This document shows, piece by piece, positions 25,032 through 34,860 of a stretch of 64,000 nucleotides of DNA (the first letter of the stretch is position 1; every line of letters starts with the position of its first letter). The stretch is from Alphaproteobacteria bacterium (GTDB lineage Bacteria > Myxococcota_A > UBA796 > GCA-2862545), in assembly GCA_020632875.1 (NCBI GenBank), contig JACKET010000013.1:113750-177749 (forward strand). Direction: 5' to 3'. Position numbers and translations under genes: made by a program. The notes under the pieces were generated by a model. That model was not told the origin of the DNA and did no database searches. It worked only from the letters and a program-made list of their open reading frames with translations.

Positions 25032-25846
25032 CACGGCGACACTCCGGGGAACGGCTCGTCGAGGCGGGCCCGGGCATCGAGGTCGTCTTGCAGCACCGCG
25101 TCGAGCCAGGTGTCCAGGACGCGGAGCGCATCGGTGCGCACTTCCGGCAACGGCCGGCCGAGTGGCCCGTCGTTCGCGAGCTCCCGCTCGGTGGCGTCGT
25201 CCGTCCACGCGTAGTGGTTCATCCCGTCGACGAAGGCGAGCCGGGCGTCGACGAAGCGCGCCGCACCCTCGCGCACGTCGTCGGGGAGCGCAGAGCCGTC
25301 GCTCGCCCCGGACAGCGACAGCACCTCGCCGCCTGGACCGATCCGCCCCGAGCCCGCGGGAAAGCTCGCGAGGAGGGCGAGCGACCCGATCCGGGTGTCG
25401 TCCTCCCACCCCCACTCTGCGATCACGCCGCCGAGGCTGTGGCCTGCGCTCGCCGTCGGCCGCCGCCCCTCCCGGCGCTCGACGTCATCGAGGACGAAGC
25501 GCAGGTTCCCGCTCTCCGCGATGGCGAGATCGAGGGCATGCTCGGGGCTCGCGAACCCGTAGCCACGGCTCGCGACGTGCTGCCCGAGCCACCGATACCG
25601 CTCCCGGTCGACGAAGCCCCCGTGCACGAACAACACCACGGGCGCGTCGTCCGGGAGGGGGTCGGGCCGGATCCAGTCGTACGCCACGCGTTCTTCGACC
25701 CGCGCGGACGCGGAGCGGTGCTCGAGCACGACCTGGTGCGGCCCCAGCGCTCCGGCAGCTCCGTCACGTGCCGGATCGGCATCGAGGAGGGTCTCGGGGA
25801 CGCAGGCCGCGAGGACCGCGACCCAGGATAGGCGTGCGATGGACAT
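25031..25846 (-). CDS. Alpha/beta-hydrolase lipoprotein
   Basis: A 271-residue lipoprotein: M-S-I-A-R-L-S-W-V-A-V-L-A-A-C, lipidated Cys15. The alpha/beta-hydrolase fold is indicated by the oxyanion segment V-V-L-F-V-H-G-G near residue 68 and the nucleophile elbow G-H-S-L-G-G near 135. A following D-S/D-D-V region and the late G-M-N-H-Y-A-W supply the likely catalytic His near 215. The closest general class is platelet-activating-factor acetylhydrolase or chlorophyllase-like esterases, but the substrate is not predictable. Its stop overlaps the start of the small outer-membrane-like protein gene. It diverges from the coiled-coil protein gene, with 76 bases between starts. Confidence 0.82.
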   Translation of the reverse strand: MSIARLSWVAVLAACVPETLLDADPARDGAAGALGPHQVVLEHRSASARVEERVAYDWIRPDPLPDDAPVVLFVHGGFVDRERYRWLGQHVASRGYGFASPEHALDLAIAESGNLRFVLDDVERREGRRPTASAGHSLGGVIAEWGWEDDTRIGSLALLASFPAGSGRIGPGGEVLSLSGASDGSALPDDVREGAARFVDARLAFVDGMNHYAWTDDATERELANDGPLGRPLPEVRTDALRVLDTWLDAVLQDDLDARARLDEPFPGVSP

Positions 25847-25922
25847 GGAGACCCCCGTTTCACCCAGATGGCACGCCACTCCCTGGCTTGCACCGAATCG
25901 CGAGCTGCGTGATCCTCCCGCC

Positions 25923-27794
25923 ATGAGACTCCCCGTCCTCGCATTGCTGTTCCTGTCGCTCGCCCGTGCGGGCGGATCCAGCCTGGCCCTCCCCGATGCC
26001 GCCGACATCACGACGCCGGGCGACATCGCCGGGCTCTCGAAATCCGACGAGGTCGTGTTCCGGAAGCTGGAGAACGACTTCCGGAGTGCCGGATTCTCGT
26101 CGGTGACGTTCCCGAACAACACCACCGTCCACCTGGGGATCCCGAGTGGGCCGTTCTCCGAGCTTCGCCTGCAGGTATCGGGGAACGTCGACCGCAAGGC
26201 GCGCTACCACAGCTACACGGCCATCGTGCGCGAGCCCCGCCCCTGGGCAGAGATCCTCGGCGACACCGGCGAGAACCCGCACGCGGTCGGCTTCTCCGCC
26301 GACGGGCACCGGGTCTGGAGAGTCGGGGATGTCTACGTCGCAGCCGACCCGAACGGCGACGGCATCCTGGTTCCCGCGTGGGTCAGCTCGAATCGGAACG
26401 TCGTCGCGTTGACGCTCGACCGGCTGCGTTCCACGATGGCGACGGCTGTGGAGGCGGGTGACGTACGCGGCGCCGACGCGGTGCTGCGGGTGCTGCTGGC
26501 GTTCGGATACCAGGAAGCAGCAGCAGATGTGGAGCGTTTCGACGCTCTCCTGTGGAAGCGTTGCCCTGCGGGATTGGATGCGGTGGCGACGCGCGCGCGC
26601 CGCGCGACCACCGCCGACGAGGCCCTACGGGCTCTTCGTGCGGCCGTCGACATCGCCCTCGAGCGATGCGTGGTGGATGGCGTCCTGCGCAAGGACGCGG
26701 CGAAGTCGCTGGTGGCCCTCGCAGGCGACCTGCCCTCCGAGGCTCGCGCCCTCCGAGGACTCGCTGCCGGGGACTCTTTCGATGCGGAGGGCCTCGAACG
26801 GCTCCGGTCCGAGCTGACCGGACTCACCCGCCCCACGATGTCCGACTCCGACTGGGCCGCATCGGCTTGGGACGCGCGGGTCGACGCGCTGGCGGACGCG
26901 CAGGTGGCATTCGCACGGGGAACCGACCGCGAACGGGCCGAGCTGCAGCCGTGGTTGGAGGCTCGTACGACGGAGCTGGCAGCCACGCTGTCCGCCGAAG
27001 CGGATGCGGCGAGAGGGCGCAACGAGGTGGTCACGGGAGCGCTACTGGACGCGGCGGTGCGCCGGATGCGTGGCGAGCCGGTCGAGACCGTGGCCCTCGG
27101 TGGCTCCACCGCCGGGAGCCGGCTCCGGGAGGCGCTGTTCGCGGCCGACGGCGAGTTCGTCGCGCGGGCGCTGGAGCAGAGCGCCGTGGCCGTCGCGGGC
27201 TTCCGCCTCGATGGCCTCCCCACGACGCCGCGGGCGACGCTGGCGGCCGGGGCGGTCACGGGTGAGATCAAGGGTCCTACAGAAGCCTCGCGAACGGTCC
27301 CACACACGTACGCGAAGCTCACGACGATCGAGAATCCGGCCCTGTTCGAGCACGAGGTCCGCGTTCGCGAGTTGCGCCGACAGCTCGACCAGACGCGCGA
27401 AGCCGAGCGGAGTCTCAGGAACGCCGTGGTCCAGACGAAGTTCGTCGCAGGGCAGACGACCTACAGCCAGGAGCTGACGACCCGTGTGGCCGAGACCCAG
27501 AAGGTCTACAACACCTACGACTACCAGCTCGTCGCACGGACGACTCCGGCGCGGTGGGAGACCACCGTCAATCACGACAATGCCGCGCGAGCCGACGTGC
27601 TGAAGGCCGAAGCCACGCGCAGGGAGGCGGAGCTCGCTGCCATGAAGCCTCCTCCGGCACGCATCGAGTCACGGGTCCCCACGACGGTCCCGCTCGAAGA
27701 GAAGGTCCAACGGTGGTCGGGGCAGCGAGCGCGCACCCTCTCGATCGCCGTCGAAGGCGCCACCACCACGCGGGAGCAGGTCTTCGATGCCTGA
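25923..27794 (+). CDS. Exported protein of unknown function, helical, with coiled coil
   Basis: A 623-residue protein. The ATG at 25923 gives signal M-R-L-P-V-L-A-L-L-F-L-S-L-A-R-A-G-G; the longer in-frame start is antisense to the hydrolase 5' end and rejected. The N-terminal about 150 residues look folded and beta-containing (Y-H-S-Y-T-A-I-V-R-E-P-R-P-W). The middle is Ala-rich helical, and about 475-520 contains a short coiled coil (R-V-R-E-L-R-R-Q-L-D-Q-T-R-E-A-E-R). The protein lies immediately before a tract where all genes are frame-broken, and similar-looking coding sequence continues past its stop in another frame. The annotated C-terminus may therefore be false. Family not recognised. 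Confidence 0.72.
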   Translation: MRLPVLALLFLSLARAGGSSLALPDAADITTPGDIAGLSKSDEVVFRKLENDFRSAGFSSVTFPNNTTVHLGIPSGPFSELRLQVSGNVDRKARYHSYTAIVREPRPWAEILGDTGENPHAVGFSADGHRVWRVGDVYVAADPNGDGILVPAWVSSNRNVVALTLDRLRSTMATAVEAGDVRGADAVLRVLLAFGYQEAAADVERFDALLWKRCPAGLDAVATRARRATTADEALRALRAAVDIALERCVVDGVLRKDAAKSLVALAGDLPSEARALRGLAAGDSFDAEGLERLRSELTGLTRPTMSDSDWAASAWDARVDALADAQVAFARGTDRERAELQPWLEARTTELAATLSAEADAARGRNEVVTGALLDAAVRRMRGEPVETVALGGSTAGSRLREALFAADGEFVARALEQSAVAVAGFRLDGLPTTPRATLAAGAVTGEIKGPTEASRTVPHTYAKLTTIENPALFEHEVRVRELRRQLDQTREAERSLRNAVVQTKFVAGQTTYSQELTTRVAETQKVYNTYDYQLVARTTPARWETTVNHDNAARADVLKAEATRREAELAAMKPPPARIESRVPTTVPLEEKVQRWSGQRARTLSIAVEGATTTREQVFDA

Positions 27795-29156
27795 GTTGCG
27801 GCGTCGCATCGCAACCTGCGATCGACGTCGCTCCGATCGACGAGTTCGGTCGACCGGCAGGCGTTGAGGCGTCACCCCGGCACGACTCGACGAGGATGCT
27901 GAAGCGCACTGGTGGAGGCTTCAACCGCCCGGGCGATCGCCGCACGCATCGACGGCTGTCGACGACCCAGCGGGAGAAGGATGTCGCCTCGTTGGCCGCT
28001 GCTCGGTGTTCCGGAGGGTTCCGGCGGCGCTGCTCTTCAACGGATCGGGCCGCTTTGACCAGCCTGGGGCCCCCTCCGGTTTCGAGGTCCCGACGCCTCT
28101 GCTGTTCGGGGTTCAGGATACGGTCGCCAGACGGCGCCTGGCCGCAGCTTCGTCACGGGGATCCGAACGGTCTCAGATCCACGACGCGAGCACGGGGCAA
28201 GCTCATCGGTCCCCTGGTCGGTCGAAGGCGCGGGGCAGATCCGGTGGGACGGGGCTGGTCGCATCTTCCGGTGGGGGGAGCGTCAGCCGACTGACGCGCA
28301 CCGGCGCTTTTCGGCCGACGAGGTCGCTCGACTGCGGTGGATGGGGCGGAGCTGCACCTTTACGTTTCGGACATGCCACGGTGGCTCGACCGCCGCGGCG
28401 ACGAGTGGTTCCTGCGCACGCAAGGGCGTCCACGAGCCTGTCTTCATACGGCGGCGCGCGCTTCCTGGGCCTGACGCCCCGAGGTCGCCCAGCGCCCCAG
28501 TACCTGACCCCTGGGCGGGCTATCCCGAGAACGGCCCAGGGGCCGCGATTCGCGCGATGTCGACGGGGAGTGAGGCAGGCCATCGCCCCTACGACATCCG
28601 CGACGATGCGAAGCCAGTCCCTGATCGCGCGTGGACGGCGCTTCCGCACGAGGGCAGGCCCTGTGGGCACTGGCTCGGGTGCTGAATTGATCGCGACGCT
28701 TATCGCGTCTGACCCGAAGTCCGGAGCGATAGCGGGGCCGCCCATCGCACGCGCCTCGATTCAAATACACGTTCGCGGAAGGCCGCGGTGGAAGCTGGAA
28801 CGGACTGACGGTGGAGGTCTTCGGGCTGGAGGGAGACGCGCCCGTCCGCGCCGTTCGGTGATCTGACTACGAGCCTTCGACGTCGGGTGCCGCCTTATTT
28901 GATGCCCCCAGGGCGAAAGCTGTCCTGGCAGGGCGTGCGCATCCCGATCGCGGTGGTGCCCGATGAGGAGGCAGCAGCTCGACCCCGCGACCACTGGAAT
29001 TCTCGCCGGAGGGTCGTCGGCGTCCTCGCAAAAGCCTGCATCATGACCTCGGCGCCACTGACGGCATCGATGCAGATTCGGGCGTGGGCTCAAGGCGGCT
29101 GGCGACACGCCATCCACCCGAAGCGAGCCAGGATCGGATTCCGAAGACGACCGAGA

Positions 29157-29999
29157 TCACGAACCGCAGCTCGACCAAGGACAGCTCAGGTTCCTGCGGG
29201 CGCCTCCATCGACTTCGCGCGGAGTGGACGAACGGACGCCACCGCGCCGAGCCCACGCATCGTGCCCGGGAGCCGAGGTCCGGACGCGGCACAGCCGGCG
29301 GGCTTCATCCACGCCCGAATCCTTCCGGCGCATGGACTGGCGTTCCGTGGGCTCCTGCAGTCGCAGTTGAGCGCGTATTTCGCCATCCCGCTCCACGCCG
29401 GAAGGCGGCAAAAGGTCCACTAGCACGAGGCCTTCGCCCGCTCCACGCTTCCTGCGCCCTTCCGGACGAGCGCCGCGGCTTTCTCCGCGGCCGTCCAGCA
29501 GGTGAACGACGTTCGCGATCACCACGCGCCGGGCGCGCGCGCCACCCAGGTCCCAGAACGAGCTGGCAGGAGCGCCACGGTCGGACAGGCCCATCGCTTC
29601 GACGGCGTGCATCAGCCGCCCGCAGCACCTCTTCGCGCGGTCGAGCGCCACCAGGCGCCAGCCTCGGGCGACCGCCTTGATCGCGGGAGGTTCCACGACG
29701 CCGCACCTGACGTCGAGCACGACGCCGTCGATCGGTCCGGAGTGCCTGGCCAGTGCCGGGTGATGCGGACGGGTGGAGCCCCGCCAGCGCGGTGACGACG
29801 CGGGAATCGTGGCGGACCTCGCCGTGATGCACGACCGATCCGTCCTGTAGGGCCGGGTGCGGGTGCGCGAAGACCCCAGCATGCGCCCCACCCTGAACGG
29901 GCGCCGTTCTCGTGGCGAGCCAGGGCGCTGCACACCAGCCAGTTGTCGACCGTCTGGCCCAGCCATGGGCCCGAGCACGCGGAGCACCTGGTCCACCAC
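29157..29999 (-). pseudogene. SAM-dependent methyltransferase, frame-broken
   Basis: The reverse strand shows G-V-V-L-D-V-R-C-G-V (motif I, with Arg where Gly is expected) near 29700-29731. A-V-A-R-G-W-R-L-V-A-L-D-R follows, then V-V-I-A-N-V-V-H-L-L-D and later L-V-L-V-D-L-L-P-P-S-G-V-E-R-D. That is the normal order of a class I methyltransferase. The upstream part in a neighbouring frame (V-D-Q-V-L-R-V-L-G-P, then W-L-G-Q-T-V-D-N-W-L-V) looks like its N-terminal helical domain. Connecting pieces are scrambled. The boundaries are those of the main open stretch and are approximate. It would follow the PEP-binding gene in one operon. Confidence 0.6.
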
Positions 30000-30149
30000 G
30001 TCGAAGTCGAGGCCGATCGCGGCACTGGCGCCTCGGACGGGCCTCGGCGATCAGGGTGCGCTCCAGGAGGCCCGAGCGCACGCACTGGCGCAGGGGCCGA
30101 TGCCCACGCGAGCCCCGCGACCACGCGCACATGGGGATGCGCCTCGGAT

Positions 30150-30960
30150 TCAGGCCCCACGCCCTCCTGTGGTGACCGGCCGGACGATAGCCAGACCGTC
30201 GCCGGCGATGGCCCACTCCACGTCCTGGGGTTGCCGAACAGCGCGTCGCGTAAGCCCCGCCGAGGGCATGGAGCGCGCGGATGTCGGCGTCGGACCAGGT
30301 GGACGCCTGGCCGGGGAGCCACGGGTGCTCGCGGACTCCCCCAATGGCGTCGAGGGCCAATATTGACCCAGCCGCCGACCCATTCCAGCACGACGCCTGG
30401 GGTCGCGCCTGTCGGGGACGGACGCGCCTGTCGACCACTGTCGCGCGAGGCCCCAAAGCCTCGAGGATGCGGGGTGTTCTCGCCGGACACGGGGTCGCGG
30501 CCGAACTGACGCCTGAGCACTGCGCTGGCACTAGCTTCTGGAGCACGACTGCCATGGACGGGCGACCAGCGACCATGCGCTCGGTAGGGCCAGGGCACCT
30601 GGTGCGAACGCTGAGCGCCAGACAAAAAGGATGGCTCCTCGGCTGCCGCATCTGCGCGCTGCACGCCGAGCTTCGGTGTGGTACTGCTCTGGCGAAGCCG
30701 CGCGCTGGCTGTCTTTCAAATGAGCTGCGCAACACGGCGAGCGTTCCCTGAGCGCCGCGACGGCTCTCGCTGTGCGCGAGGTGCGCGGATTCCGCGGGCT
30801 ACGGCCCGGCGAAATCCACGTCGAGCGCGATCCCGCGCGGCACGCGGTGCTCGCCGACACCGCCACGGCGAGCTTCGCGGCTTCCTTCCGCCGAACCGCG
30901 CCACGTCGCCGGCCTCGGCAGGCAGCACAGAGGCCGGGCGCTGGGCGCGCGCGCGGACGC
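30150..30960 (-). pseudogene. PEP/pyruvate-binding ATP-grasp domain (PPDK-N type), frame-broken
   Basis: Read on the reverse strand with frame hops, the pieces come in the correct family order. An N-terminal G-G-K-E-A-A-K-L-A is near 30861-30890. Next come V-P-R-G-I-A-L-D-V-D-F near 30803-30840, M-A-V-V-L-Q-K-L-V-P-A-Q-C-S-G-V at 30508-30555, I-L-E-A-L-G near 30460, S-D-A-D-I-R-A-L-H-A-L-G near 30260-30300 and P-Q-D-V-E-W-A-I-A-G-D near 30195-30230. This is the ATP-binding half of PEP synthase or rifampicin phosphotransferase-like enzymes. A complete protein would be about 260-270 residues, consistent with a stand-alone ATP-grasp gene. Confidence 0.65.
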
Positions 30961-31019
30961 CCCTTGTGCCGAACGGGCGCGGGAGCTGCGGCGAACGGAC
31001 GCGGCGTCGCGTCGACACC

Positions 31020-32600
31020 GTGAGCGCGCGCCGGTCGCTCCGTCGATCTGGACCATCGCGCCGTGCGGGCACGCTCGCGGACGCGGAACCCCTGACCAGC
31101 CGCCGGGAACCTGAGCTCCCGCGCCATGATCGCGGCGTGGGCACACGAGCCCGCTGACCTGCACGAGGGGCCCCTGACGTGCGGGGAGCACGGGATTGCC
31201 GCCGACAAGTCGTGGTCCGCTACCAGGTGACGCAGCCTGCGGCACTTGGTCGAGCTGGATCGAGGCCTGATACGAACGCCTGGCCCGTCGCGACCCCCGG
31301 AGACGCGCCGAGCTCTTCAGCCCGTCCGCGTCGTCGAGGTCTGGCGTGGCCTTCGGAAGCGCGAGACGTAGGCCGCGACGCTGCGCTGGAGCTGCGCTGC
31401 CCTGGCGAAAGCCATACCAGTGGCGCGCTCGCCGGCCTCGCCGAAGCCTGCCGGCACCTGCACCGACGCCGAGGCGCGATGGAGCGCCACGCTGGCGGCG
31501 CGCGAGCTCGGCGGGCATCGGGCAGGGCGTCGAGTTTCTGTCGATCGCCACGTGGAAGACCCTCGGCCGGCGAGCCATCGGAGCCAGGCGGCTGCTGAGC
31601 TCGAGCAGGTTCAGGCGCAGCAGGCCGAGCGCCCACGCGATGGAAGCTCGCTTGTCTCGCGTGGATTGCCGCCCTCGCGGGCCCTCCTGCACGCGCGCGG
31701 CGCCACCCGGGCCGCGATTCGAAAGCCGGCAGGCGCGCTCGAGCTGCGCGCGGCTGCCTGAGCCCTGGTCGCCCCCAGACGCACGGGCAAGGCGGCTTCC
31801 GCAATGAGGCCCACGATGGTGGAGGGCTGCTCGACGAGCGTGAGGCTTCCGCGTCGATGTCGAGGTCGACGGCGCGATACCCGGAACCCGATCCAGGCGG
31901 TGAACACGGGCCCCACGTCGGGGTGGGCGGCCATGGCGGCTTTCTATGTCGGCTGGAGGGCTATCGGCAGCGCATGCGCGCCTGCGCTCGAGGGCCTCGC
32001 TATGAACGGCGAGCGCATCCGGGCGGGACGCGTGGTTTCCTTTGAGATGCTGGCACGCGCACCGATTCGACGGGCGAGATAAAGTTCAGCCGATCCCGGC
32101 GATGATATTCTGCGCGCTTCTGCCGCACGGGCGTCTTCGACCAGCCCCTACGTCGCGGCCCGCGCGGTCGACCGGAGCGCGAGCAGTGCATCGCGATGCC
32201 GGGGACCGCAGCTTCGCCGCGCCAGCGTCGAAGTGACGCCCGCGCCACGGCTGCTCCGGCCCAGATCGCCTGAGCGTCGCAATCTGACGGCGCAGCTCGG
32301 GATGGAGCACGCACCAGCTTGAGCAGGATCCAGCGGCGAGCCCTTGCATCGGGCGGCGCTCCGACCGGGCGCGCGCACTGATAGACTCCAGCCGTGCACG
32401 ATGCGGGTCTCGATCCGCTCGAGCATCGCCCCCACGTCCGTGGAACGCGCGGGTGGAGCCCCTGCCGAAGCCTGTCTCGATGCGGCCTTCCAGAGCACCT
32501 GGCGTAGCCTGCTCCCGGTGCGCGCGTATCGAAGGTCCGTACCCTGACCGGGCGCGTAAGCCAGCGGGGTGAGCATACCGTTCCGAAGGGTATATCGAAT
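31020..32600 (-). pseudogene. PEP-utilising enzyme, C-terminal half with mobile His domain, frame-broken
   Basis: The reverse strand carries, in order, a possible start M-L-T-P-L-A-Y-A-P-G-Q near 32570. Next are helical middle pieces (E-L-R-R-Q-I-A-T-L-R-R near 32280), R-A-V-D-L-D-I-D-A near 31870, L-L-R-L-N-L-L-E-L near 31600-31625 and V-F-H-V-A-I-D near 31545-31565. The swivelling phosphohistidine domain follows: A-S-P-G-V-A-T-G at about 31280-31303, the active-site H-A-A-I-M-A-R-E-L near 31110-31137 and A-M-V-Q-I-D-G-A-T-G near 31035-31060. This matches the C-terminal part of rifampicin phosphotransferase/PEP-synthase-like proteins. Unusually, it lies upstream of the ATP-grasp half. Ends are approximate. 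Confidence 0.6.
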
Positions 32601-32627
32601 ATAGGGAATCGTCTGGGCGAGTCCCGC

Positions 32628-33184
32628 ATGAAGAAGGCACCTACACGAGCTCGTTGCGTGCCCAGCAGGCGGAAGACACGCGCGAGCGTACCGAAGTGGC
32701 GCTGGAAGCGACCGCGATATGCGCACCGCCTCACCATCCCCAACGTCGCGAAGGAGGGGTGGCGGTGCCCACGGTGTACCGGCACTTCGCCGTCATTTAG
32801 TGCTAGCGAGCTTGAGATGCCGCGGCCGAATCAACGTGCGCAACCCCGGCAGACGGTTCGAGGATCGCACGAGCTTTGTCGCCCCGGATGCGCGAGTTTC
32901 CTTCGCAGCGTCGCACACCTGCCCGGCACCACTGCGGTGCCGCCGGGCGGCGTCGCGTTGAAACCTCGAACGGTTTCGCCCTGAGCGCTCGTACGTGCGC
33001 GATGGCCTGGCCTCCGAGCCCGAGGGCCTGTCCCCGGAGGATGCCACGGACGCTTCGTAGGCCGCGGCGCTCGGCAGCTCGCTGCCTGGAGCGCTGGCGC
33101 CGATGCGGTTTCGGGCTCACGGTCCGACGAGTCCGCCGGATGTCGTGGAGGGCGCTCAACGCACTGGTCCGGGCGAGCTGCTGA
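32628..33184 (+). pseudogene. TetR-family repressor, frame-broken
   Basis: On the plus strand three frames together give a TetR N-terminus. R-A-Q-Q-A-E-D-T-R-E-R comes at 32657-32690, L-T-I-P-N-V-A-K-E at 32730-32756 and V-A-V-P-T-V-Y-R-H-F-A at about 32763-32795. These are the recognisable first helix and helix-turn-helix of the family. A late A-L-N-A-L-V-R-A-S segment near 33150-33180 looks like the usual C-terminal helix, then a stop. The AT-rich gap at 32575-32630 would be a shared divergent promoter with the PEP-utilising genes, which is the usual TetR arrangement. Confidence 0.62.
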
Positions 33185-33217
33185 CGGCGGCGTCGCGGAG
33201 CGAGCTGAGCATCCGGG

Positions 33218-33736
33218 TTACGCCGGGTCTGCACCCACCGCACGAGCCACGTCGGCACTGGGAGCCGCCCGGAGCGCACCCGATCGAGAACACGACCCGC
33301 GTTCGCCGGCGGTAGCGCGGCCGACGCGCCACACCCCATCGTTCGCCTCCATCGCCACGGCATCCGCGGCGACCGGGCCCGGCTCGAGCGTCCAGCGCAC
33401 CTCGAGCGCCTCGCCGTCTGCGATCCGCTCGATGCGCACGAGCCCTTCGCGGTCTCGCAACCCGGGGAGCGCGTGGCGCTGGAGCACCCACGTGCCCTCG
33501 TCGTCGGCCCGCACGACCGACTCCGCCTCGAGCGTCCAGACGAACCGGGCCTGACCGTCCACGTCGCCTACGAGATCCGCGACCACCGCGGGCTCGATGG
33601 TGGGCCAGTGGCACTCGGCCCGAACCGCGGGGATTCCGGGCACGACGTCGGCACCCGTGGTGACGTGGCAGCCGTGGGCCTCGCGAGCCTCGGCCCAGGG
33701 CGCGGCGATGGCGAGCGAAGCGAGGGCGACGAGCAT
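33218..33736 (-). CDS. START/SRPBCC-like exported protein, 3' end frameshifted
   Basis: The ATG at 33734-33736 gives signal M-L-V-A-L-A-S-L-A-I-A-A-P-W-A-E-A. The body reads like a START-type lipid-binding domain: W-T-L-E-A-E-S-V-V near residue 65, then L-P-G-L-R-D-R-E-G-L-V-R-I near 90, and a beta-sheet end. After V-G-R-A-T-A (near 33310) the annotated frame becomes unrelated to the family. The +1 frame gives A-G-R-V-L-D-R-V-R-S-G then V-P-T-W-L-V-R-W-V-Q-T-R, the usual C-terminal helix. One extra base near 33306 therefore breaks the gene at the edge of the damaged tract. The true end is probably near 33200. Confidence 0.65.
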   Translation of the reverse strand: MLVALASLAIAAPWAEAREAHGCHVTTGADVVPGIPAVRAECHWPTIEPAVVADLVGDVDGQARFVWTLEAESVVRADDEGTWVLQRHALPGLRDREGLVRIERIADGEALEVRWTLEPGPVAADAVAMEANDGVWRVGRATAGERGSCSRSGALRAAPSADVARAVGADPA

Positions 33737-33744
33737 GGCGGGCC

Positions 33745-34356
33745 TCAGTTCGCTTCGCAGTGGGTGGGCGCGCACTGCTGGACGATGCCGGCGTACTGGT
33801 CGAGCAGCGAGGCGACCAGGATGGACTCGTTCATCGCCTGGGAGCAGTAGAAGCTCGCCCAGAACTCGCCGTGCTCGACCGTGCTGCCCCAGCCGCCACC
33901 GGTGGAGTCGTAGCGGTTGCAGGTCCCGTCGTAGCAGGTCTCGTAGACGCCGCTCGCGTAGCAGATCACGCCGCCTGGGGGGACCTGGGACTCGCAGGCC
34001 TGCAGCTGCTGTGGACACGCCGCTTCGAGGCACGACCGATCCTGGCAGCCGTTCGCACCCCAGCAGTCGTCGAGGGCGTCGACCAGGACGCGCGCCTGCG
34101 GATCCGCGGCGAGGTAGCACTCGTCGAGGCAGGCCTGCTGGTTGTCGCAGGAGGCCAGGCAATCGAGCATCTGCCCACACGGGATGCCCTCGGCGACGCT
34201 GTGGGCCCACTCCCCGTCGCTCGTGGTGGGCAGATCGCCCGGCGTGACGGGAACGTCGGGGTTGCCGGACGCGCCCGGGACCGCGGTTCCGCCGCATGCA
34301 CACAGCACCCCCGCGAAGGCGGAAGCCACACTCAGGTACAGAGCGAGTCGATTCAT
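33745..34356 (-). CDS. Cysteine-rich lipoprotein
   Basis: A 203-residue lipoprotein. The ATG at 34354-34356 has GGAGAG upstream. The signal M-N-R-L-A-L-Y-L-S-V-A-S-A-F-A-G-V-L-C-A-C leaves lipidation at Cys19 or Cys21. The mature domain has about 16 cysteines in short spaced clusters (M-L-D-C-L-A-S-C-D-N-Q-Q-A-C-L-D-E-C; C-W-G-A-N-G-C-Q-D-R-S-C). This suggests a disulfide-stabilised extracellular module of the kind common in Myxococcota. It is followed 8 bases later by the START-like gene, so the two are probably co-transcribed. Its upstream region is clearly AT-rich. Function not recognised. Confidence 0.78.
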   Translation of the reverse strand: MNRLALYLSVASAFAGVLCACGGTAVPGASGNPDVPVTPGDLPTTSDGEWAHSVAEGIPCGQMLDCLASCDNQQACLDECYLAADPQARVLVDALDDCWGANGCQDRSCLEAACPQQLQACESQVPPGGVICYASGVYETCYDGTCNRYDSTGGGWGSTVEHGEFWASFYCSQAMNESILVASLLDQYAGIVQQCAPTHCEAN

Positions 34357-34361
34357 GATGC

Positions 34362-34460
34362 TCTCCACATTTTGGATATGTGAATCATTTACCCAAAATA
34401 GGAAAGGCGTCTACACGATATGTTTCGTATCTCGAATTTTCTCTCGGAACGCACGCGACC
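34362..34460 (-). promoter_or_regulatory. AT-rich upstream region of the Cys-rich lipoprotein gene
   Basis: This is the most AT-rich intergenic stretch in the right-hand intact part. ATTTTGG (34371-34377) and CCAAAAT (about 34394-34400) form inverted arms, and a loose GATAT...GTATC pair follows near 34418-34435. It is a likely promoter for the leftward gene. No confident -10/-35 can be named. Confidence 0.35.
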
Positions 34461-34511
34461 CGACTCACGAATCCCGGCGAGAGACGCCGGAATACGTGAT
34501 CTCCGAGGGCG

Positions 34512-34781
34512 CTAGCCGACGAACCTCCGGACCCGGACGCGCGACAGCCAGGCGATCATCGCGTCGAGCACGGACCGCGGGTCTTCGCTCGGCGACCGCC
34601 ATGGGCTCGACGTGGGCGATCGCGACACGACGGGCTCGCGCAGCAGCCCGAGCTCGGCCGCATCCTCGACCTCGACGACGAGCACGATGCGTCCGTCCGC
34701 GGAGCGCTCCGTCTCGAGGCCGAGCCGCCGCGCAGCGTCCACGGCCTCTTCGCCTTCGAGCTCCACCAGTCGGAAATTCAT
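34512..34781 (-). CDS. Small protein of unknown function
   Basis: An 89-residue soluble protein with a strong ribosome site (GGAGGGG just before the ATG). It begins M-N-F-R-L-V-E-L-E-G-E-E-A-V-D-A-A and has an R-I-V-L-V-V-E-V-E-D-A-A-E strand near residue 32. An arginine-rich C-terminus (S-R-V-R-V-R-R-F-V-G) follows an amphipathic helix. There is no signal peptide. It stands alone between the Cys-rich lipoprotein and the Asp-stalk lipoprotein genes, all on one strand. Not recognised. Confidence 0.68.
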   Translation of the reverse strand: MNFRLVELEGEEAVDAARRLGLETERSADGRIVLVVEVEDAAELGLLREPVVSRSPTSSPWRSPSEDPRSVLDAMIAWLSRVRVRRFVG

Positions 34782-34860
34782 GGCCCCTCCGACCGCACAG
34801 CGTAGGTCGAGGGGCCACAGGCGCGAACCCGCGTTTTCGGGGTTCGTGAACGCTCACCGA

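Larger units (their letters stand above)
27795..33305. other. Tract of densely frameshifted genes (error patch or gene graveyard)
   Basis: For about 5.5 kb no frame gives a normal protein, yet several well-known families can be read if one hops frames every 30-60 bases. These are a methyltransferase, two parts of a PEP-utilising enzyme and a TetR regulator, listed separately. Around 28230-28440 there is also plus-strand coding-like text (S-A-D-E-V-A-R-L-R-W-M-G, then in another frame L-H-L-Y-V-S-D-M-P-R-W-L-D). The right boundary falls inside the START-like gene: a single extra base near 33306 breaks its last part. Flanking genes are clean. Either the assembly here rests on uncorrected reads, or these genes have all decayed. 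Confidence 0.7.

Noticed and set aside
25839..25922. Longer start for the coiled-coil protein
   Set aside because: It would overlap the 5' end of the divergent hydrolase and bury the signal peptide that begins at 25923.
29305..30735. A single 476-residue protein
   Set aside because: It mixes fragments of a PEP-binding domain and a methyltransferase with out-of-frame text, so it is a patchwork of a damaged tract rather than one gene.
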